Below are positions 1 to 10,447 of a DNA stretch of 64,000 bases, piece by piece. This stretch comes from Sphingomonas aurantiaca (GTDB lineage: Bacteria; Pseudomonadota; Alphaproteobacteria; Sphingomonadales; Sphingomonadaceae). Under the pieces are notes generated by a model, which was not told where the DNA came from, made no database searches, and saw only the letters and a program-made list of their open reading frames with translations. The first letter of the stretch is position 1. Each line of letters begins with the position of its first letter. The translations under genes and the position numbers were made by a program. The stretch lies in contig NZ_QAOG01000001.1 in assembly GCF_003050705.1 (NCBI RefSeq), forward strand, positions 353,007-417,006, given 5' to 3'.

Positions 1-681
1 CACCGGGCGGCGCCGGGGATGACTCCGTCGGCGATTCAGCGGTCGGACGGGCTGGAGGCGGATACGATGGATGTTGCAGGCGCGCTGACCTCGGCCGCGA
101 TCGGTGAGCGCGATCTGCTCGGCGGGCGGTGGGATGGTGCGCGGGTGATGCTGTTCGCGGTGGACTGGACCGACCTCGGCGCGCGCGTCGCGCTGGGCGA
201 GGGGATTATTGGCGCCGTCGAGCTGGGGGAGGCGGGGTTCACCGCCGAGCTGCGCGGGGCGAGCGCGGCTCTGGAGCGGCCGGTGGTGGAGGCGACGTCG
301 CCGGAATGTCGCGCGGAGTTGGGCGATCGGCGGTGCCGGGTGGCGATGGCGGCGCGGCGCAGGTTCGCGCGGGTGGTCGCGTGTGCGGGCGCGCGGGTGA
401 CGCTCGATGCCAGCGCGGCGGGGCTTGGCGGCGGGCTGGTGCGCTGGTTCGCGGGTGCGAATTGCGGGCTGGAGAGCGCGGTCGCGCAAGGCGACGGGAT
501 GACGGTCACGTTGCGCGCGGCGCCCGCGTTCGTGGTCGAGGCGGGCGTGCTGGTCGAGCTGGTCGAGGGGTGTGACAAGAGCCTGGCGACCTGCGCGGGG
601 CGGTTTGGCAACGCGGTGAATTTTCGCGGGGAGCCGCATCTGCCGGGGATCGACCTGCTCACGCGGTATCCCGGCGCGTGA
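1..681 (+). CDS. DUF2163 phage/GTA tail-associated protein, 5' partial
   Basis: Reading frame is open from the first base of the window, so the N-terminus is missing; 226 residues are visible against a usual length near 290. The C-terminal part carries the family's cysteine-rich signature (CDKSLATC followed by GNAVNFRGEPHLPG). In Rhodobacter-type gene transfer agents this family is the gp13-like protein in the tail/baseplate region. The stop overlaps the GTG start of the peptidase gene (GTGA), which supports one transcript. Family and context are clear; whether the cluster makes functional GTA particles cannot be told from this fragment. Confidence 0.85.
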   Translation, partial: HRAAPGMTPSAIQRSDGLEADTMDVAGALTSAAIGERDLLGGRWDGARVMLFAVDWTDLGARVALGEGIIGAVELGEAGFTAELRGASAALERPVVEATSPECRAELGDRRCRVAMAARRRFARVVACAGARVTLDASAAGLGGGLVRWFAGANCGLESAVAQGDGMTVTLRAAPAFVVEAGVLVELVEGCDKSLATCAGRFGNAVNFRGEPHLPGIDLLTRYPGA

Positions 682-1049
682 GCGCGGTGGCGGATGCTGC
701 GTTGCGGGCGGTTGGTACGCGGTTTCGGCTGCATGGGCGGGGGGCGGACGGGCTCGATTGCGTCGGGCTGGTCGCGGTGGCGCTGCGGGCGGGCGGTTAC
801 GCGGGCGCGGTGCCGACCGGGTATTGCCTGCGTGGCGGCGACTGGGGTGTGCTCGACCGGGTGCTGGTGCGAGTCGGAACCGCGGCGCCCGGCGACGTGC
901 TGCTGATGGCGGTGGGGCCGGGCCAGGGGCATCTGGGAATCCGGACGGCGGCGGGGTTCGTGCATGCGGATGCGGCGCTGCGGCGCGTGGTGGAGCGACC
1001 GGGGCTGCCACCCTGGCCGCTGATCGGGGTCTGGCGAATGGAGGTGTGA
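678..1049 (+). CDS. NlpC/P60-type cell-wall peptidase (GTA gp14-like)
   Basis: A 123-residue NlpC/P60 cysteine peptidase. The catalytic Cys lies in DGLDCVGLVAVAL (about residue 28) and a candidate catalytic His in GHLGIRTAAGFVHAD. Members in phage and GTA tail modules cleave peptidoglycan during DNA delivery. The start is GTG at 678, overlapping the TGA of the preceding DUF2163 gene; the next gene begins 2 bp after the stop. Length is typical of GTA gp14-like proteins. No signal peptide is visible, consistent with delivery on a particle and not by secretion. Confidence 0.85.
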   Translation: MSAVADAALRAVGTRFRLHGRGADGLDCVGLVAVALRAGGYAGAVPTGYCLRGGDWGVLDRVLVRVGTAAPGDVLLMAVGPGQGHLGIRTAAGFVHADAALRRVVERPGLPPWPLIGVWRMEV

Positions 1050-1050
1050 C

Positions 1051-3201
1051 ATGGCGACCTTGGTACTGACCGCGGTGGGAAGCGCGGTGGGCGGGCCGGT
1101 CGGCGGCGCGATCGGCGCGCTGATCGGGCAGGCGGTCGATCACACGGTGTTCGCGCCGGCGCGGCGCGAGGGGCCGAGGCTGGTCGAGCTGGCGGTGCAG
1201 ACATCCTCCTATGGCAGCCAGATCCCCAAGCTGTTCGGGACGATGCGCGTGGCGGGGACGGTGATCTGGGCGACCGACCTGATCGAGAGCCGCGCTACGT
1301 CCCGGTCGGGCAAGGGGCAGCCGAGCGTCTCGACCTATTCCTATGCGGCGTCGTTCGCGGTGCTGCTGTCGGCGCGCGCGGTGCTGGGGGTGGGGCGAAT
1401 CTGGGCGGAGGGCAAGCTGCTGCGCGGGGCGGCGGGCGACTTCAAGACCGCGACGGGGTTCCGGCTGCACCTGGGCGGCGAGGACCAGGCGGTCGATCCG
1501 CTGATCGCGTCGGCGGAAGGCGCGGCGACGCCCGCCTATCGGGGATCAGCCTATGCGGTGTTCGAGCTGTTGCAGCTGGCGGATTTCGGCAACCGCATCC
1601 CGTCGCTGACGTTCGAGGTGATCGCCGACGACGGCATGGTGTTCGTGTCGACGATCGCCCGCGCGCTGGCGGCGGAGGTGTCGGGGACGACGGCGCTGGC
1701 GGTGGGCGGCTTTGCTGCGGCCGGCGGGAGCGTCGGCGCGGTGCTGGCGATGCTGGGGGAGGCCGGCGGGGCGTGGTTTGCGCCATCGGGTGCTGGGCTG
1801 GTGATGCGCGATGCGGCTGCGGCCACCGTCGTCGTGGCCGATGAGGGGTTTGCGGCGTCGGGGAAGACGAGTGCGCGGCGGGCGCGTGCGGTGGCGGCGA
1901 TCGAGACGGTGCCGCGGACGGTGAGCGTCGGCTATTATGATGCGGCGCGCGATTACCAGGCGGGCGTACAGCGCGCGCGTCGGCCGGGGGCGGGCTTGCG
2001 CGACGTATCGGTCGAGGTGCCAGCGGTGCTGGAGGCGGGGGCGGCCAAGACGGTGGCGGAGGCGATGCTGGCGCGTGCCGAGGCCGGGCGCGTGCGCAGG
2101 ACGCTTGCGGCCGGGTTCGCGGCGATGGGAATAGCGCCCGGCGACTGCGTGGAAATCGCGGGCGAGAGCGGCGTCTGGCGGGTGGCGGATAGCAGCATCG
2201 AGGGGATGGTGACGACGCTGGGGCTGGTGCCTCTGGTACCCGCGTCGCTGCCCGCCAGCGCGACGAGCGGGCGCGTGTCGGGCGCGGTCGATGCGGTGAT
2301 CGGCGTGACGATCCTGCACGCGTTCGAGGTGGCGGGGCTGGAGGATGCGGGGTTGAGCGCGCCGCGGATGACGGTGGTCGCCGCGGGCACGGGCGCGGCG
2401 TGGCGGCAGGCGGCGCTGCTCTACAGCATCGACGAGGGGGTGAGCTGGGTCGCGGCGGGGGCGACGGCGGCGCCCGCGGTGCTGGGGACGATCGCGGTGG
2501 TGGCGCCGGGTGCGTCGACGACGCTGGTCGATCTGCGCGGCGCGTTCGAGGTGATCCTGGCGCAGGCCGACATGGAGCTGCGCGATGCGGATGCCGCAGC
2601 GCTCGACCGCGGCGTCAACCTGGCGGTGCTGGGCGACGAGCTGGTGCAGTTCGCGCGCGCGGAACCGCTGGGCGCTGCGCGGTGGCGGTTGAGCGGGTTG
2701 CTGCGCGGGCGGCGGGGGAGCGAGGCGGCGGCGGGTGCGCAGGCGATCGGCGACCGCTTCGTGCTGATCGAGGCGGATGCCGCGCGGACGTTCGACCTGC
2801 CGGTGTCGGTGCTGGGGCGGACGGTGCGCGTGATGGCGTCGGGGGTGGGCGACGCGACGCCGGTCGAGACGCGGTGCCTGATGACGGGTGCATCGGTGGT
2901 GCCGCCGTCGCCGGTGCATCTGGTGTGCGCGGGCGAGGTGGACGGGAGCGCGACGGTGCGCTGGACCCGGCGCAGCAGGGCGGGGTGGCGGTGGATCGAC
3001 GGAGTCGACTCGCCGCTTGCCGAGGAAGCCGAGGCGTACCGGGTGACGGTCGCAGCCCCCGGGGGCACGCGCGACGTCGATGTCGTCGTGCCGACGGTGT
3101 CGGTGACCGCGGCCGAGCGGGCCGCCGGCGCGGTCGTGACGGTGCGGCAGCGCGGCGTGTTCGGCGAGTCGCTGGCGGCGGACCTGATCGTACCGGCGTG
3201 A
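1051..3201 (+). CDS. GTA-like phage tail protein
   Basis: A 716-residue tail protein. The N-terminus (MATLVLTAVGSAVGGPVGGAIGAL) is a glycine-rich hydrophobic stretch common in these proteins, followed by SYGSQIPKLFGTMRVAGTVIWATDL, typical of the putative phage tail protein family at the end of alphaproteobacterial GTA clusters (gp15 position). It is much shorter than the roughly 1,300-residue Rhodobacter gp15, and I see no TIM-barrel-like domain. It is expected to act as a distal tail or host-recognition protein. It follows the peptidase by 1 bp and precedes a DUF2793 gene by 22 bp, so the four genes probably form one transcript. Confidence 0.8.
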   Translation: MATLVLTAVGSAVGGPVGGAIGALIGQAVDHTVFAPARREGPRLVELAVQTSSYGSQIPKLFGTMRVAGTVIWATDLIESRATSRSGKGQPSVSTYSYAASFAVLLSARAVLGVGRIWAEGKLLRGAAGDFKTATGFRLHLGGEDQAVDPLIASAEGAATPAYRGSAYAVFELLQLADFGNRIPSLTFEVIADDGMVFVSTIARALAAEVSGTTALAVGGFAAAGGSVGAVLAMLGEAGGAWFAPSGAGLVMRDAAAATVVVADEGFAASGKTSARRARAVAAIETVPRTVSVGYYDAARDYQAGVQRARRPGAGLRDVSVEVPAVLEAGAAKTVAEAMLARAEAGRVRRTLAAGFAAMGIAPGDCVEIAGESGVWRVADSSIEGMVTTLGLVPLVPASLPASATSGRVSGAVDAVIGVTILHAFEVAGLEDAGLSAPRMTVVAAGTGAAWRQAALLYSIDEGVSWVAAGATAAPAVLGTIAVVAPGASTTLVDLRGAFEVILAQADMELRDADAAALDRGVNLAVLGDELVQFARAEPLGAARWRLSGLLRGRRGSEAAAGAQAIGDRFVLIEADAARTFDLPVSVLGRTVRVMASGVGDATPVETRCLMTGASVVPPSPVHLVCAGEVDGSATVRWTRRSRAGWRWIDGVDSPLAEEAEAYRVTVAAPGGTRDVDVVVPTVSVTAAERAAGAVVTVRQRGVFGESLAADLIVPA

Positions 3202-3223
3202 TTCACCAACGGGGGAACGAATT

Positions 3224-3727
3224 ATGAGCGACGAACGCACATCGCGGCTGGCATTGCCGTTGCTGCAGCCTGGCCAGGCGCAGAAGGAAACGACTCACAA
3301 CGAGGCGCTCGCGCTGCTCGACCTGACGGTGCAGGCGAGCGTACTGACCGCGGGAACCAATACGCCGCCGGGCGCGCCGGTGGCGGGAAACGCCTGGATC
3401 GTCGGCACCGCGCCGACCGGCGGCTGGACCGGGCAGGCGCGGGCGATCGCGGGGTGGACGAGCGGCGGGTGGCGGTTCGTTGCCCCGCGCGAGGGGATGA
3501 CGGTGTGGAGCATCGCCGACGGGCAGCCGATGCGGTTCGGCGGCGGCGCGTGGACGGTTGGCGTGCTGGCCGGGACTCGCGTCTCGATCGGCGGAGTCGA
3601 CGTGGTCGGCGCGCGGCGTGCGGCGATTCCCGACCCGACCGGCGGCACCGTCGTCGATAGTCAGGCGCGGGCCGCAATTGGCGCCATATTGGGCACTTTA
3701 CGCGGTCACGGGCTGATTGGCGGCTGA
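3224..3727 (+). CDS. DUF2793 domain protein
   Basis: A 167-residue protein that starts with the DUF2793 signature: LALPLLQPGQAQKETTHNEALALLD at about residues 8-32, then a beta-rich GW-containing region. This family usually sits beside phage or GTA tail genes in alphaproteobacteria and may be a tail fibre or accessory protein; its biochemical role is unknown. A good ribosome site (GGGGGAACG) lies just before ATG 3224. It is the last gene of the tail module: the next gene, ompA-like, has its own upstream region of about 120 bp. Confidence 0.8.
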   Translation: MSDERTSRLALPLLQPGQAQKETTHNEALALLDLTVQASVLTAGTNTPPGAPVAGNAWIVGTAPTGGWTGQARAIAGWTSGGWRFVAPREGMTVWSIADGQPMRFGGGAWTVGVLAGTRVSIGGVDVVGARRAAIPDPTGGTVVDSQARAAIGAILGTLRGHGLIGG

Positions 3728-3846
3728 AACACCCCAAAAACTGTGTCGTTCCAGCAACACCTCTAACTTTTGTCAGCTTGCGTGGAAACAAGCCCGAGGA
3801 TAGGGAGTTTGCGATGTCCGTGTGACACTCATGAAAGGGGATTAGT

Positions 3847-4965
<1,119 letters not shown>

Positions 4966-5010
4966 GACTTTCGCCAGTCGATCCTCGGATCGACTACGGA
5001 ATGAAGATCG

Positions 5011-5045
5011 GGGAGGTCGGCGCAAGCCGGCCTCCCTTTTCTTTT
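5011..5045 (+). terminator. Intrinsic terminator of the ompA-like gene
   Basis: Eleven-base-pair stem (5011-5021 with 5026-5036, one G-U pair) with a GCAA tetraloop, followed directly by TTTTCTTTT. It lies 46 bp after the ompA-like stop codon. Confidence 0.9.
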
Positions 5046-5190
5046 GTCTGCCGTACGCGGCTTTTCGCGGGGGGAGCGTGCTGTGCGGCGGTGAGGGTTC
5101 GCGCGGAGGCGCGGAGGCGCGGATACGGTCCGTTCGGGGGAATCGCACCCGCCCTGCCGGCGGCATCGATTTTCCGAACCGTAGATGGGC

Positions 5191-5341
5191 TCACGCGAAG
5201 GCGCGAAGGCGCGAAGATAGCTTTGGCGGCGCGGCGTTGCCCGGCTTCCAGATATCGCGGAGCAGTGGCGTGCGTGGTCGTGGATTGGATTCGGACGCTG
5301 GCGCGGGCGCAACATCTTCGCGCCTTCGCGCCTTCGCGTGA
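5191..5341. repeat. 26-bp perfect inverted repeat, 99 bp apart
   Basis: Left arm 5191-5216 starts TCACGCGAAGGCGCGAAGG; right arm 5316-5341 is its exact reverse complement. Inside each arm the 9-mer GCGAAGGCG unit is iterated. The spacer (about 99 bp) shows no ORF of note. A further related GC-rich iteration (GCGCGGAGGCGCGGAGGCG) lies just upstream near 5100-5120. The whole 4,966-5,368 gap holds only the ompA terminator and this repeat. Confidence 0.8.
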
Positions 5342-5368
5342 TATCTACTTGTGGGCGAAGTGCAGCGG

Positions 5369-6112
5369 CTACGCCGCGCTTGGGTCGCTCTCTGCCAAAG
5401 CCGCGGCAAGCCAGGTCGGGATGAGCGCGTCGCCGAGCGCCTCGACGCGGCGGAGTTCGATCATCAGGGCGCGTTCGGGATAGGTGGTGCGGGTACGGTT
5501 GCTCGGCTCGGTGAAGGGCGCGACGACGAGGCGGCGGTTGACCTTCGAGCGGTGGTGCATCCTGGCGGTGTTCTCTTGCCCGACATAACAGCCCTTGGTG
5601 AAGCTGACGCCGTTCAGTTCGCGCGCGTTGCATTCGAGCCACAAGGTCTCGCCGGCGCCGAGCTCGGCTACGCCTTCGCAGACGCCGAGCGACAGTCGGT
5701 GCGTGTGCCAGTCGGTCGCCGGTTCGCCCGCCGGGGCGAGCCAGCGCCTACCGAGCGCTGCAAGACGGGGGTCGGGAACGCCCTGATCGCCGGTCGGGGA
5801 CCAGTGGACTTTCGTGTCGTCCGGCTGGAGCGTGATCTTGCGGCGCAGGCGGTAGAGCGTGAGGCGTTTCGTCAGTGGCTCGGCCTGCGTCGCCTCGGCG
5901 TCGATCAGCACGTCGTCGCCGTCCGCCCAGAGGATGAAATCGAACAGCACCTTGCCTTGCGGCGACAGCAAAGCGGACCAGGCGGGCGCGCCGGGGGTTA
6001 GCAGCGCGGTGTCGGCGGTGACCAACCCCTGTAGGAAGCCGCGCACGTCTTCGCCTGCGACGCGGATCACGCTGCGGTCCGCGAGCATCGTTCCGGGAAT
6101 ATGCTGGTCCAT
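5369..6112 (-). CDS. ygfZ: YgfZ-like folate-binding protein (GcvT family)
   Basis: A 247-residue protein of the YgfZ/GcvT tetrahydrofolate-binding fold. The diagnostic motif KGCYVGQE (in FTKGCYVGQENTARMHH) is present, with the conserved Cys. YgfZ acts in the cytoplasm, supporting maintenance or repair of certain Fe-S enzymes. ATG 6112 (MDQHIPG) is preferred over the upstream GTG codons because GGTGGGG then acts as its ribosome site. It is divergent from pyrC with about 80 bp between the starts, so their promoters share this gap. Confidence 0.88.
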   Translation of the reverse strand: MDQHIPGTMLADRSVIRVAGEDVRGFLQGLVTADTALLTPGAPAWSALLSPQGKVLFDFILWADGDDVLIDAEATQAEPLTKRLTLYRLRRKITLQPDDTKVHWSPTGDQGVPDPRLAALGRRWLAPAGEPATDWHTHRLSLGVCEGVAELGAGETLWLECNARELNGVSFTKGCYVGQENTARMHHRSKVNRRLVVAPFTEPSNRTRTTYPERALMIELRRVEALGDALIPTWLAAALAESDPSAA

Positions 6113-6193
6113 CCCCACCACCTAGTGCGCGCGTCGCGATTTCCAAGCACCGGGCGTCTGGCGCTGCCGGCTGCGCGCCGATAGGAAGGCGGC

Positions 6194-7231
6194 ATGACCG
6201 ACCGCCTCACGATCCGCCGCCCCGACGACTGGCATGTCCACCTGCGCGATGGCGCGATGCTGGAGGCGGTGGCGCAGCATAGCGCGCGGCAGTTCGCACG
6301 GGCGATCATCATGCCCAATCTGACTCCGCCGGTGACCTCGATCGAGGCGGCCACGGCGTATCGGCAGCGGATCATGGCGGCGCTTGGCGAGGGGGCGACC
6401 TTCACGCCGCTGATGACGTGCTATCTGACCGACGGTACCGATCCGGCCGAGCTCGAACGCGGCCATGCCGAGGGCGTGTTCACCGCGTGCAAGCTGTACC
6501 CCGCGCATGCGACCACCAATTCAGCGCACGGCGTCACCGACATCCGCGCGCTGACCGGCGTGCTGGAGACGATGCAGCGGATCGGCATGCCGCTGCTGAT
6601 CCACGGCGAGGTGACCGACAAGTCGATCGACATCTTCGATCGCGAGGCGGTGTTCGTCGAGCGCGTGCTGACGCCGCTGGTGCGCGACTATCCGGGGCTG
6701 AAGATCGTGCTGGAGCATATCACGACCGCGGAGGCGGCGGCGTTCGTGGCTGAGGCGGACCACCCGATCGCGGCGACGATCACGCCGCAACATCTGCTGA
6801 TCAACCGCAATGCGCTGTTCGACGGGGGGCTGCGGCCGCACGCCTATTGCCTGCCCGTGCTCAAGCGCGAAAAGCATCGGCTTGCGGTGCGGCAGGCGGC
6901 GGTGTCGGGGTCGCCGCGGTTCTTCCTGGGGACGGATAGCGCGCCGCATGTTGTCGGGGCGAAGGAATCCGGCTGCGGGTGCGCGGGGATCTTCAACGCG
7001 CCGTTCGCGCTGGAGGCGTATGTGCGCGTGTTCGACGAGGAGGGCGCGCTCGACACGTTCGAGGGGTTTGCGTCCGAGCATGGCGCGCGCTTCTACGGGT
7101 TGCCGCTCAATGAGGGCACAGTGACTCTGGTGCGCGACGATGTCGAGGTGCCGGCGTCGATCGGTACGGGCGAGACCGCGGTGGTGCCGTTCCTCGCGGG
7201 GACGAACGCCGGGTGGCGGTTCGAGGGGTAA
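6194..7231 (+). CDS. pyrC: Dihydroorotase, PyrC type
   Basis: A 345-residue class II dihydroorotase that converts carbamoyl aspartate to dihydroorotate in pyrimidine synthesis. It begins with the metal-binding DWHVHLRDG motif (residues about 11-19), has LLIHGEVTD, LEHITTAEA and TDSAPHV, which supply the other zinc and substrate ligands, and matches the family length. RBS AGGAAGG lies 6 bp before ATG 6194. It is a single-gene unit divergent from ygfZ. Identification is secure. Confidence 0.97.
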   Translation: MTDRLTIRRPDDWHVHLRDGAMLEAVAQHSARQFARAIIMPNLTPPVTSIEAATAYRQRIMAALGEGATFTPLMTCYLTDGTDPAELERGHAEGVFTACKLYPAHATTNSAHGVTDIRALTGVLETMQRIGMPLLIHGEVTDKSIDIFDREAVFVERVLTPLVRDYPGLKIVLEHITTAEAAAFVAEADHPIAATITPQHLLINRNALFDGGLRPHAYCLPVLKREKHRLAVRQAAVSGSPRFFLGTDSAPHVVGAKESGCGCAGIFNAPFALEAYVRVFDEEGALDTFEGFASEHGARFYGLPLNEGTVTLVRDDVEVPASIGTGETAVVPFLAGTNAGWRFEG

Positions 7232-7281
7232 TCCGGGGCGGCTGTTTTGCCCCCCTACCGGTCCACCTGCCCCCCGCTAGT

Positions 7282-7361
7282 GTCATCCTGACGGAAGTCA
7301 GGACCCATAGCCACGCACCGCGCCGCCTGTAACCCTGGATCCTGACTTTCGTCAGGATGAC
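7282..7361. repeat. Dispersed hairpin repeat, family A (GTCATCCTGACG type)
   Basis: Left arm 7282-7306 begins GTCATCCTGACGGAAGTCAG and right arm 7337-7361 is nearly its reverse complement, separated by about 30 bp. The same element occurs at 10780-10860 and, in short form, at 26789-26814. Such elements are common in sphingomonad intergenic DNA. Confidence 0.85.
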
Positions 7362-7408
7362 GGCGTCGGTTGGCAGAATGACGGCGTGGATCATCAGGAT
7401 GACGGCGT
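7357..7408 (+). repeat. Three 21-bp spaced ATGACGGCGT direct repeats
   Basis: ATGACGGCGT occurs at 7357, 7378 and 7399, exactly 21 bp apart, directly after the family A repeat. The first copy includes the right end of that element, so this may be a small tandem expansion of it. No promoter is obvious. Confidence 0.7.
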
Positions 7409-7454
7409 GGGAGGCGTTGCGGTTACCCCAGGAACCGCGCCGCTACCGCTTTCG

Positions 7455-7799
7455 TCAGGACGGCGGCGCGTTGAGCCGGTCGAGCCACAACCGCGCTTCC
7501 TTCTGTTCGCCGACCGCGCTGGCCTTGACCAGGCCGCGCGCGGCGAAGAAGTCGCGGTGGAGCGCGAACGGCTCCATCATCAGGCGCTCGCGCATCGCGG
7601 CGATGTCGGCGCCCATCTCGGCGAGCGAGTCGATCGTCGGGGCGATCGCGGCGCGGACGCGGCGGTCCGTGCTGCGGTCGAACAGGCCGAGCGAACCGGC
7701 GGCGGTCTTTTCCAGCGCCGCGACGAGCGTGTCGCGATAGTCGGTTTCGAGGTCCTCGCGCTGGGCGTCGAGACGGGCGAGGCGGTCGGGTTTTGCCAT
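7455..7799 (-). CDS. Conserved small helical protein of unknown function
   Basis: A 114-residue acidic, mostly helical protein starting MAKPDRLARLDAQREDLETDYRDTLVAALEKTAAG. It has no signal peptide or membrane segment. I do not recognise a named family. Sequence character and codon use are those of a real gene of this genome. It is divergent from the helicase gene, with about 155 bp between the starts. A role cannot be assigned. Confidence 0.65.
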   Translation of the reverse strand: MAKPDRLARLDAQREDLETDYRDTLVAALEKTAAGSLGLFDRSTDRRVRAAIAPTIDSLAEMGADIAAMRERLMMEPFALHRDFFAARGLVKASAVGEQKEARLWLDRLNAPPS

Positions 7800-7954
7800 T
7801 CCCCCGACGTAGCGCGCCCGGCGGGGCGGTCAACGCATGTGGCGATGTCCGCGGCGAACCGCGCGCGCCGAGTAGGGCCAATCGGGCGACCGCCGATCAC
7901 GCAATTGCGTACAGGTCATTGCACCGGCGCGGTTTACCCCCGATGTTGTCTGTC

Positions 7955-10447
7955 ATGAGCGACGACGCGTCCGGTGGTATCACCGCGGTCCTGGGGCCGA
8001 CCAACACGGGCAAGACGCACCTCGCGATCGAGCGGATGTGCGCACATTCCAGCGGGATGATCGGTTTCCCGCTGCGGCTGCTGGCGCGCGAAGTGTATGA
8101 CCGCGTGGTTGCGATCAAGGGTGCGAACCGCGTCGCGCTGGTCACCGGCGAGGAGAAGATCGTCCCGCCCGATGCGCGCTGGTTCCTGTGCACCGCGGAG
8201 TCGATGCCCGACCGCGACGTCGCCTTTGTCGGTCTCGACGAAGCGCAGCTCGGCGCGGATCCCGAGCGCGGCCATGTCTTCACCGACCGGTTGCTGCGCG
8301 CGCGCGGCCGCGAGGAGACGATGATCCTGGGGTCGGAGGCGCTGCGGCCGATGATCAAGGCGCTGGTGCCCAAGGCGGAGATCGTCAACCGGCCGCGCTT
8401 TTCGACGCTGACCTATGCGGGCGCCAAGAAGATCAGCCGGCTGCCCAAGCGATCGGCGATCGTCGCGTTCTCAGCCGAGGAAGTCTATGCGGTCGCCGAG
8501 ATGCTGCGGCGGCTGCGCGGCGGTGCCGCGGTCGTCATGGGCGCGCTGTCGCCGCGGACGCGCAACGCGCAGGTCGCGATGTTCCAGGCGGGCGAGGTGG
8601 ATTATCTGGTCGCCACCGACGCGATCGGGATGGGGCTCAACATGGACGTCGCGCATGTCGCGTTCGCCAGCCTCAACAAGTTCGACGGCAAGCGGCAGCG
8701 GCGCCTGACGGTGGCGGAGATGGCGCAGATTGCGGGGCGCGCGGGGCGGCACCAGCGCGACGGTACGTTCGGCGCGCTGTCCGACGACGGGCCGGGCGCG
8801 TTCCTGCCCGAAGAGGTGCTCGCGATCGAGGAGCACCGGTTTCCGCGGCTCGAAAATCTGTACTGGCGGCAGGGCGCGCCCGATTTCGCGAGCATCGACG
8901 CGCTGGTCGCGAGCCTCGAAGCGCGTCCGCCCGCGGGTGTGTTGCGCGCCGCGCCGCAGTCGCTCGATCTGGGCGTGCTCAAGCGCTTGGCCGAAGAGGG
9001 CTGGGTGCGCGAGCGCGCGCGGCATCCGGCGATGGTCGCGCGGCTGTGGGCGGCGTGCGGCGTGCCCGATTTCCGCAAAGTCGGGCTCGATCCGCATGCG
9101 CGCTTCGTTTCGCGGGTGTTCGGGCATCTGAGCGAGGGGCGGGGGCATATCCCGCACCAGTGGTTCGCCGACGGGATCGCGCGGCTCGATACGGTCGCCG
9201 GCGACGTGCCGGTGATCGCCGGGCGGATCGCGGCGACGCGGATCTGGGCGTATATCGCGCAGCGTGCGGACTGGCTGGCCGAACCGACCTTGTGGGCCGC
9301 GCGGACCGCGGCGCTCGAGGAGCGGCTGTCGGATGCGCTGCATGCCAGCCTGACGCAGCGGTTCGTCGACAAGCGCACGACTGCGCTGATGCGGCAGATC
9401 GGCGCGGATGCGGGCGCGCTGCCGGTGGTGATCGGCCCCGAGGGCGAGGTGATGGTCGAGGATCATCCGATCGGGCGGCTCGACGGGTTCCGCTTCACGG
9501 TCGCGGCGGATGCGCGCGCGAGTGACAAAAGGCTGCTGCTCGCGGCGGCGGAAAAGCGCCTGGCGGGCGAGCGGTCACGGCGCGGGCAGGCGCTGGTCGA
9601 CGCGGCCGATGCCGATATCGCGCTCGACGATGCCGCGCAGATCGTCTGGGCGGGGCATCCGGTGGGCAAGCTGGGGGCGGGGCCATCGTTCGCACGGCCC
9701 AGGCTGATCCTCGACCGGTCGCTCGACTGTCTCGACAAGGCGGCGCGCGAGCGGATCGAGGCGCGGCTGGTGCGGTGGCTCGCGACGATGCTCAAGCGAC
9801 GGGTGGCGGTGCTGGTCGAGCTTGCCGAGACGAGCCGCGACGCGACCGCGACGCCAGCGTTGCGCGCGGTGGCGAGCGCGATCGAGGAGGCTGGCGGGAT
9901 CCTGCCGCGGCTGCCGATGCGGCTGGCGCTCGACGCGATCGATCCCGATGCGCGCAAGCGGTTGCGCAAGACCGGCATCACGATCGGCGCGCTCGATTTG
10001 TTCGATGCGCGGTTGCTGAAGCCCGAATCGGCGCGCTGGCGGCGGGTGCTGGCGGCGGCGCGGGGGAGCGTGATCGCGGCGCCGCGCGATGGGGCGACGG
10101 TGCTGGCGCGCGGCAGCGACGGCGCGACGCTCGACGCCGGGTTCCGCCCGCTCGGGCTGCAGGCGGTGCGGGTCGACCTGATCGAGCGGATCGCGCGCGC
10201 CGCGCATGATTCGCGGCAGGGTCGTACACCGTTCGCGCCCGATCCGGCGCTGGCCACGTCGATCGGGGTCGATCCGGCGTCGCTCGAGCGGTTGATGGCC
10301 GAGCTCGGGTTCAAGGCGCTGGCGGGCGACACGCCGCGCTGGGTCTGGCGCGGCCGTCCGCCGGCGCGCCCGGCGGCGCCGGTTGCGATCGATCCGTCGC
10401 GGCAGAACGCGTTTGCCGGGCTTGCCGCACTGGTTCGCCATGGGTGA
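7955..10447 (+). CDS. SUV3-like superfamily 2 RNA/DNA helicase
   Basis: An 830-residue SF2 helicase resembling mitochondrial SUV3. Near the N-terminus is Walker A GPTNTGKTH, then the DExH-type box LDEAQ, and motif VI in QIAGRAGRHQRDG (about residue 265). The alanine- and arginine-rich C-terminal half is long. SUV3 in mitochondria unwinds RNA for the degradosome; in alphaproteobacteria the role is inferred only. ATG 7955 (MSDDASGG) is chosen because it sits just before the helicase core; ATG 7943 is possible. The stop overlaps the start of the S4 gene, so the pair is co-translated. Confidence 0.9.
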   Translation: MSDDASGGITAVLGPTNTGKTHLAIERMCAHSSGMIGFPLRLLAREVYDRVVAIKGANRVALVTGEEKIVPPDARWFLCTAESMPDRDVAFVGLDEAQLGADPERGHVFTDRLLRARGREETMILGSEALRPMIKALVPKAEIVNRPRFSTLTYAGAKKISRLPKRSAIVAFSAEEVYAVAEMLRRLRGGAAVVMGALSPRTRNAQVAMFQAGEVDYLVATDAIGMGLNMDVAHVAFASLNKFDGKRQRRLTVAEMAQIAGRAGRHQRDGTFGALSDDGPGAFLPEEVLAIEEHRFPRLENLYWRQGAPDFASIDALVASLEARPPAGVLRAAPQSLDLGVLKRLAEEGWVRERARHPAMVARLWAACGVPDFRKVGLDPHARFVSRVFGHLSEGRGHIPHQWFADGIARLDTVAGDVPVIAGRIAATRIWAYIAQRADWLAEPTLWAARTAALEERLSDALHASLTQRFVDKRTTALMRQIGADAGALPVVIGPEGEVMVEDHPIGRLDGFRFTVAADARASDKRLLLAAAEKRLAGERSRRGQALVDAADADIALDDAAQIVWAGHPVGKLGAGPSFARPRLILDRSLDCLDKAARERIEARLVRWLATMLKRRVAVLVELAETSRDATATPALRAVASAIEEAGGILPRLPMRLALDAIDPDARKRLRKTGITIGALDLFDARLLKPESARWRRVLAAARGSVIAAPRDGATVLARGSDGATLDAGFRPLGLQAVRVDLIERIARAAHDSRQGRTPFAPDPALATSIGVDPASLERLMAELGFKALAGDTPRWVWRGRPPARPAAPVAIDPSRQNAFAGLAALVRHG

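Noticed and set aside
36..1052. Long open frame on the complement of the tail genes
   Set aside because: Arginine-, proline- and histidine-rich translation, no family signal; a GC-content shadow of the tail genes.
7282..7408. CRISPR array
   Set aside because: Repeats are 10-mers with 11-bp gaps and inverted hairpins, without the unit size or unique spacers of a CRISPR array. No cas genes are present.
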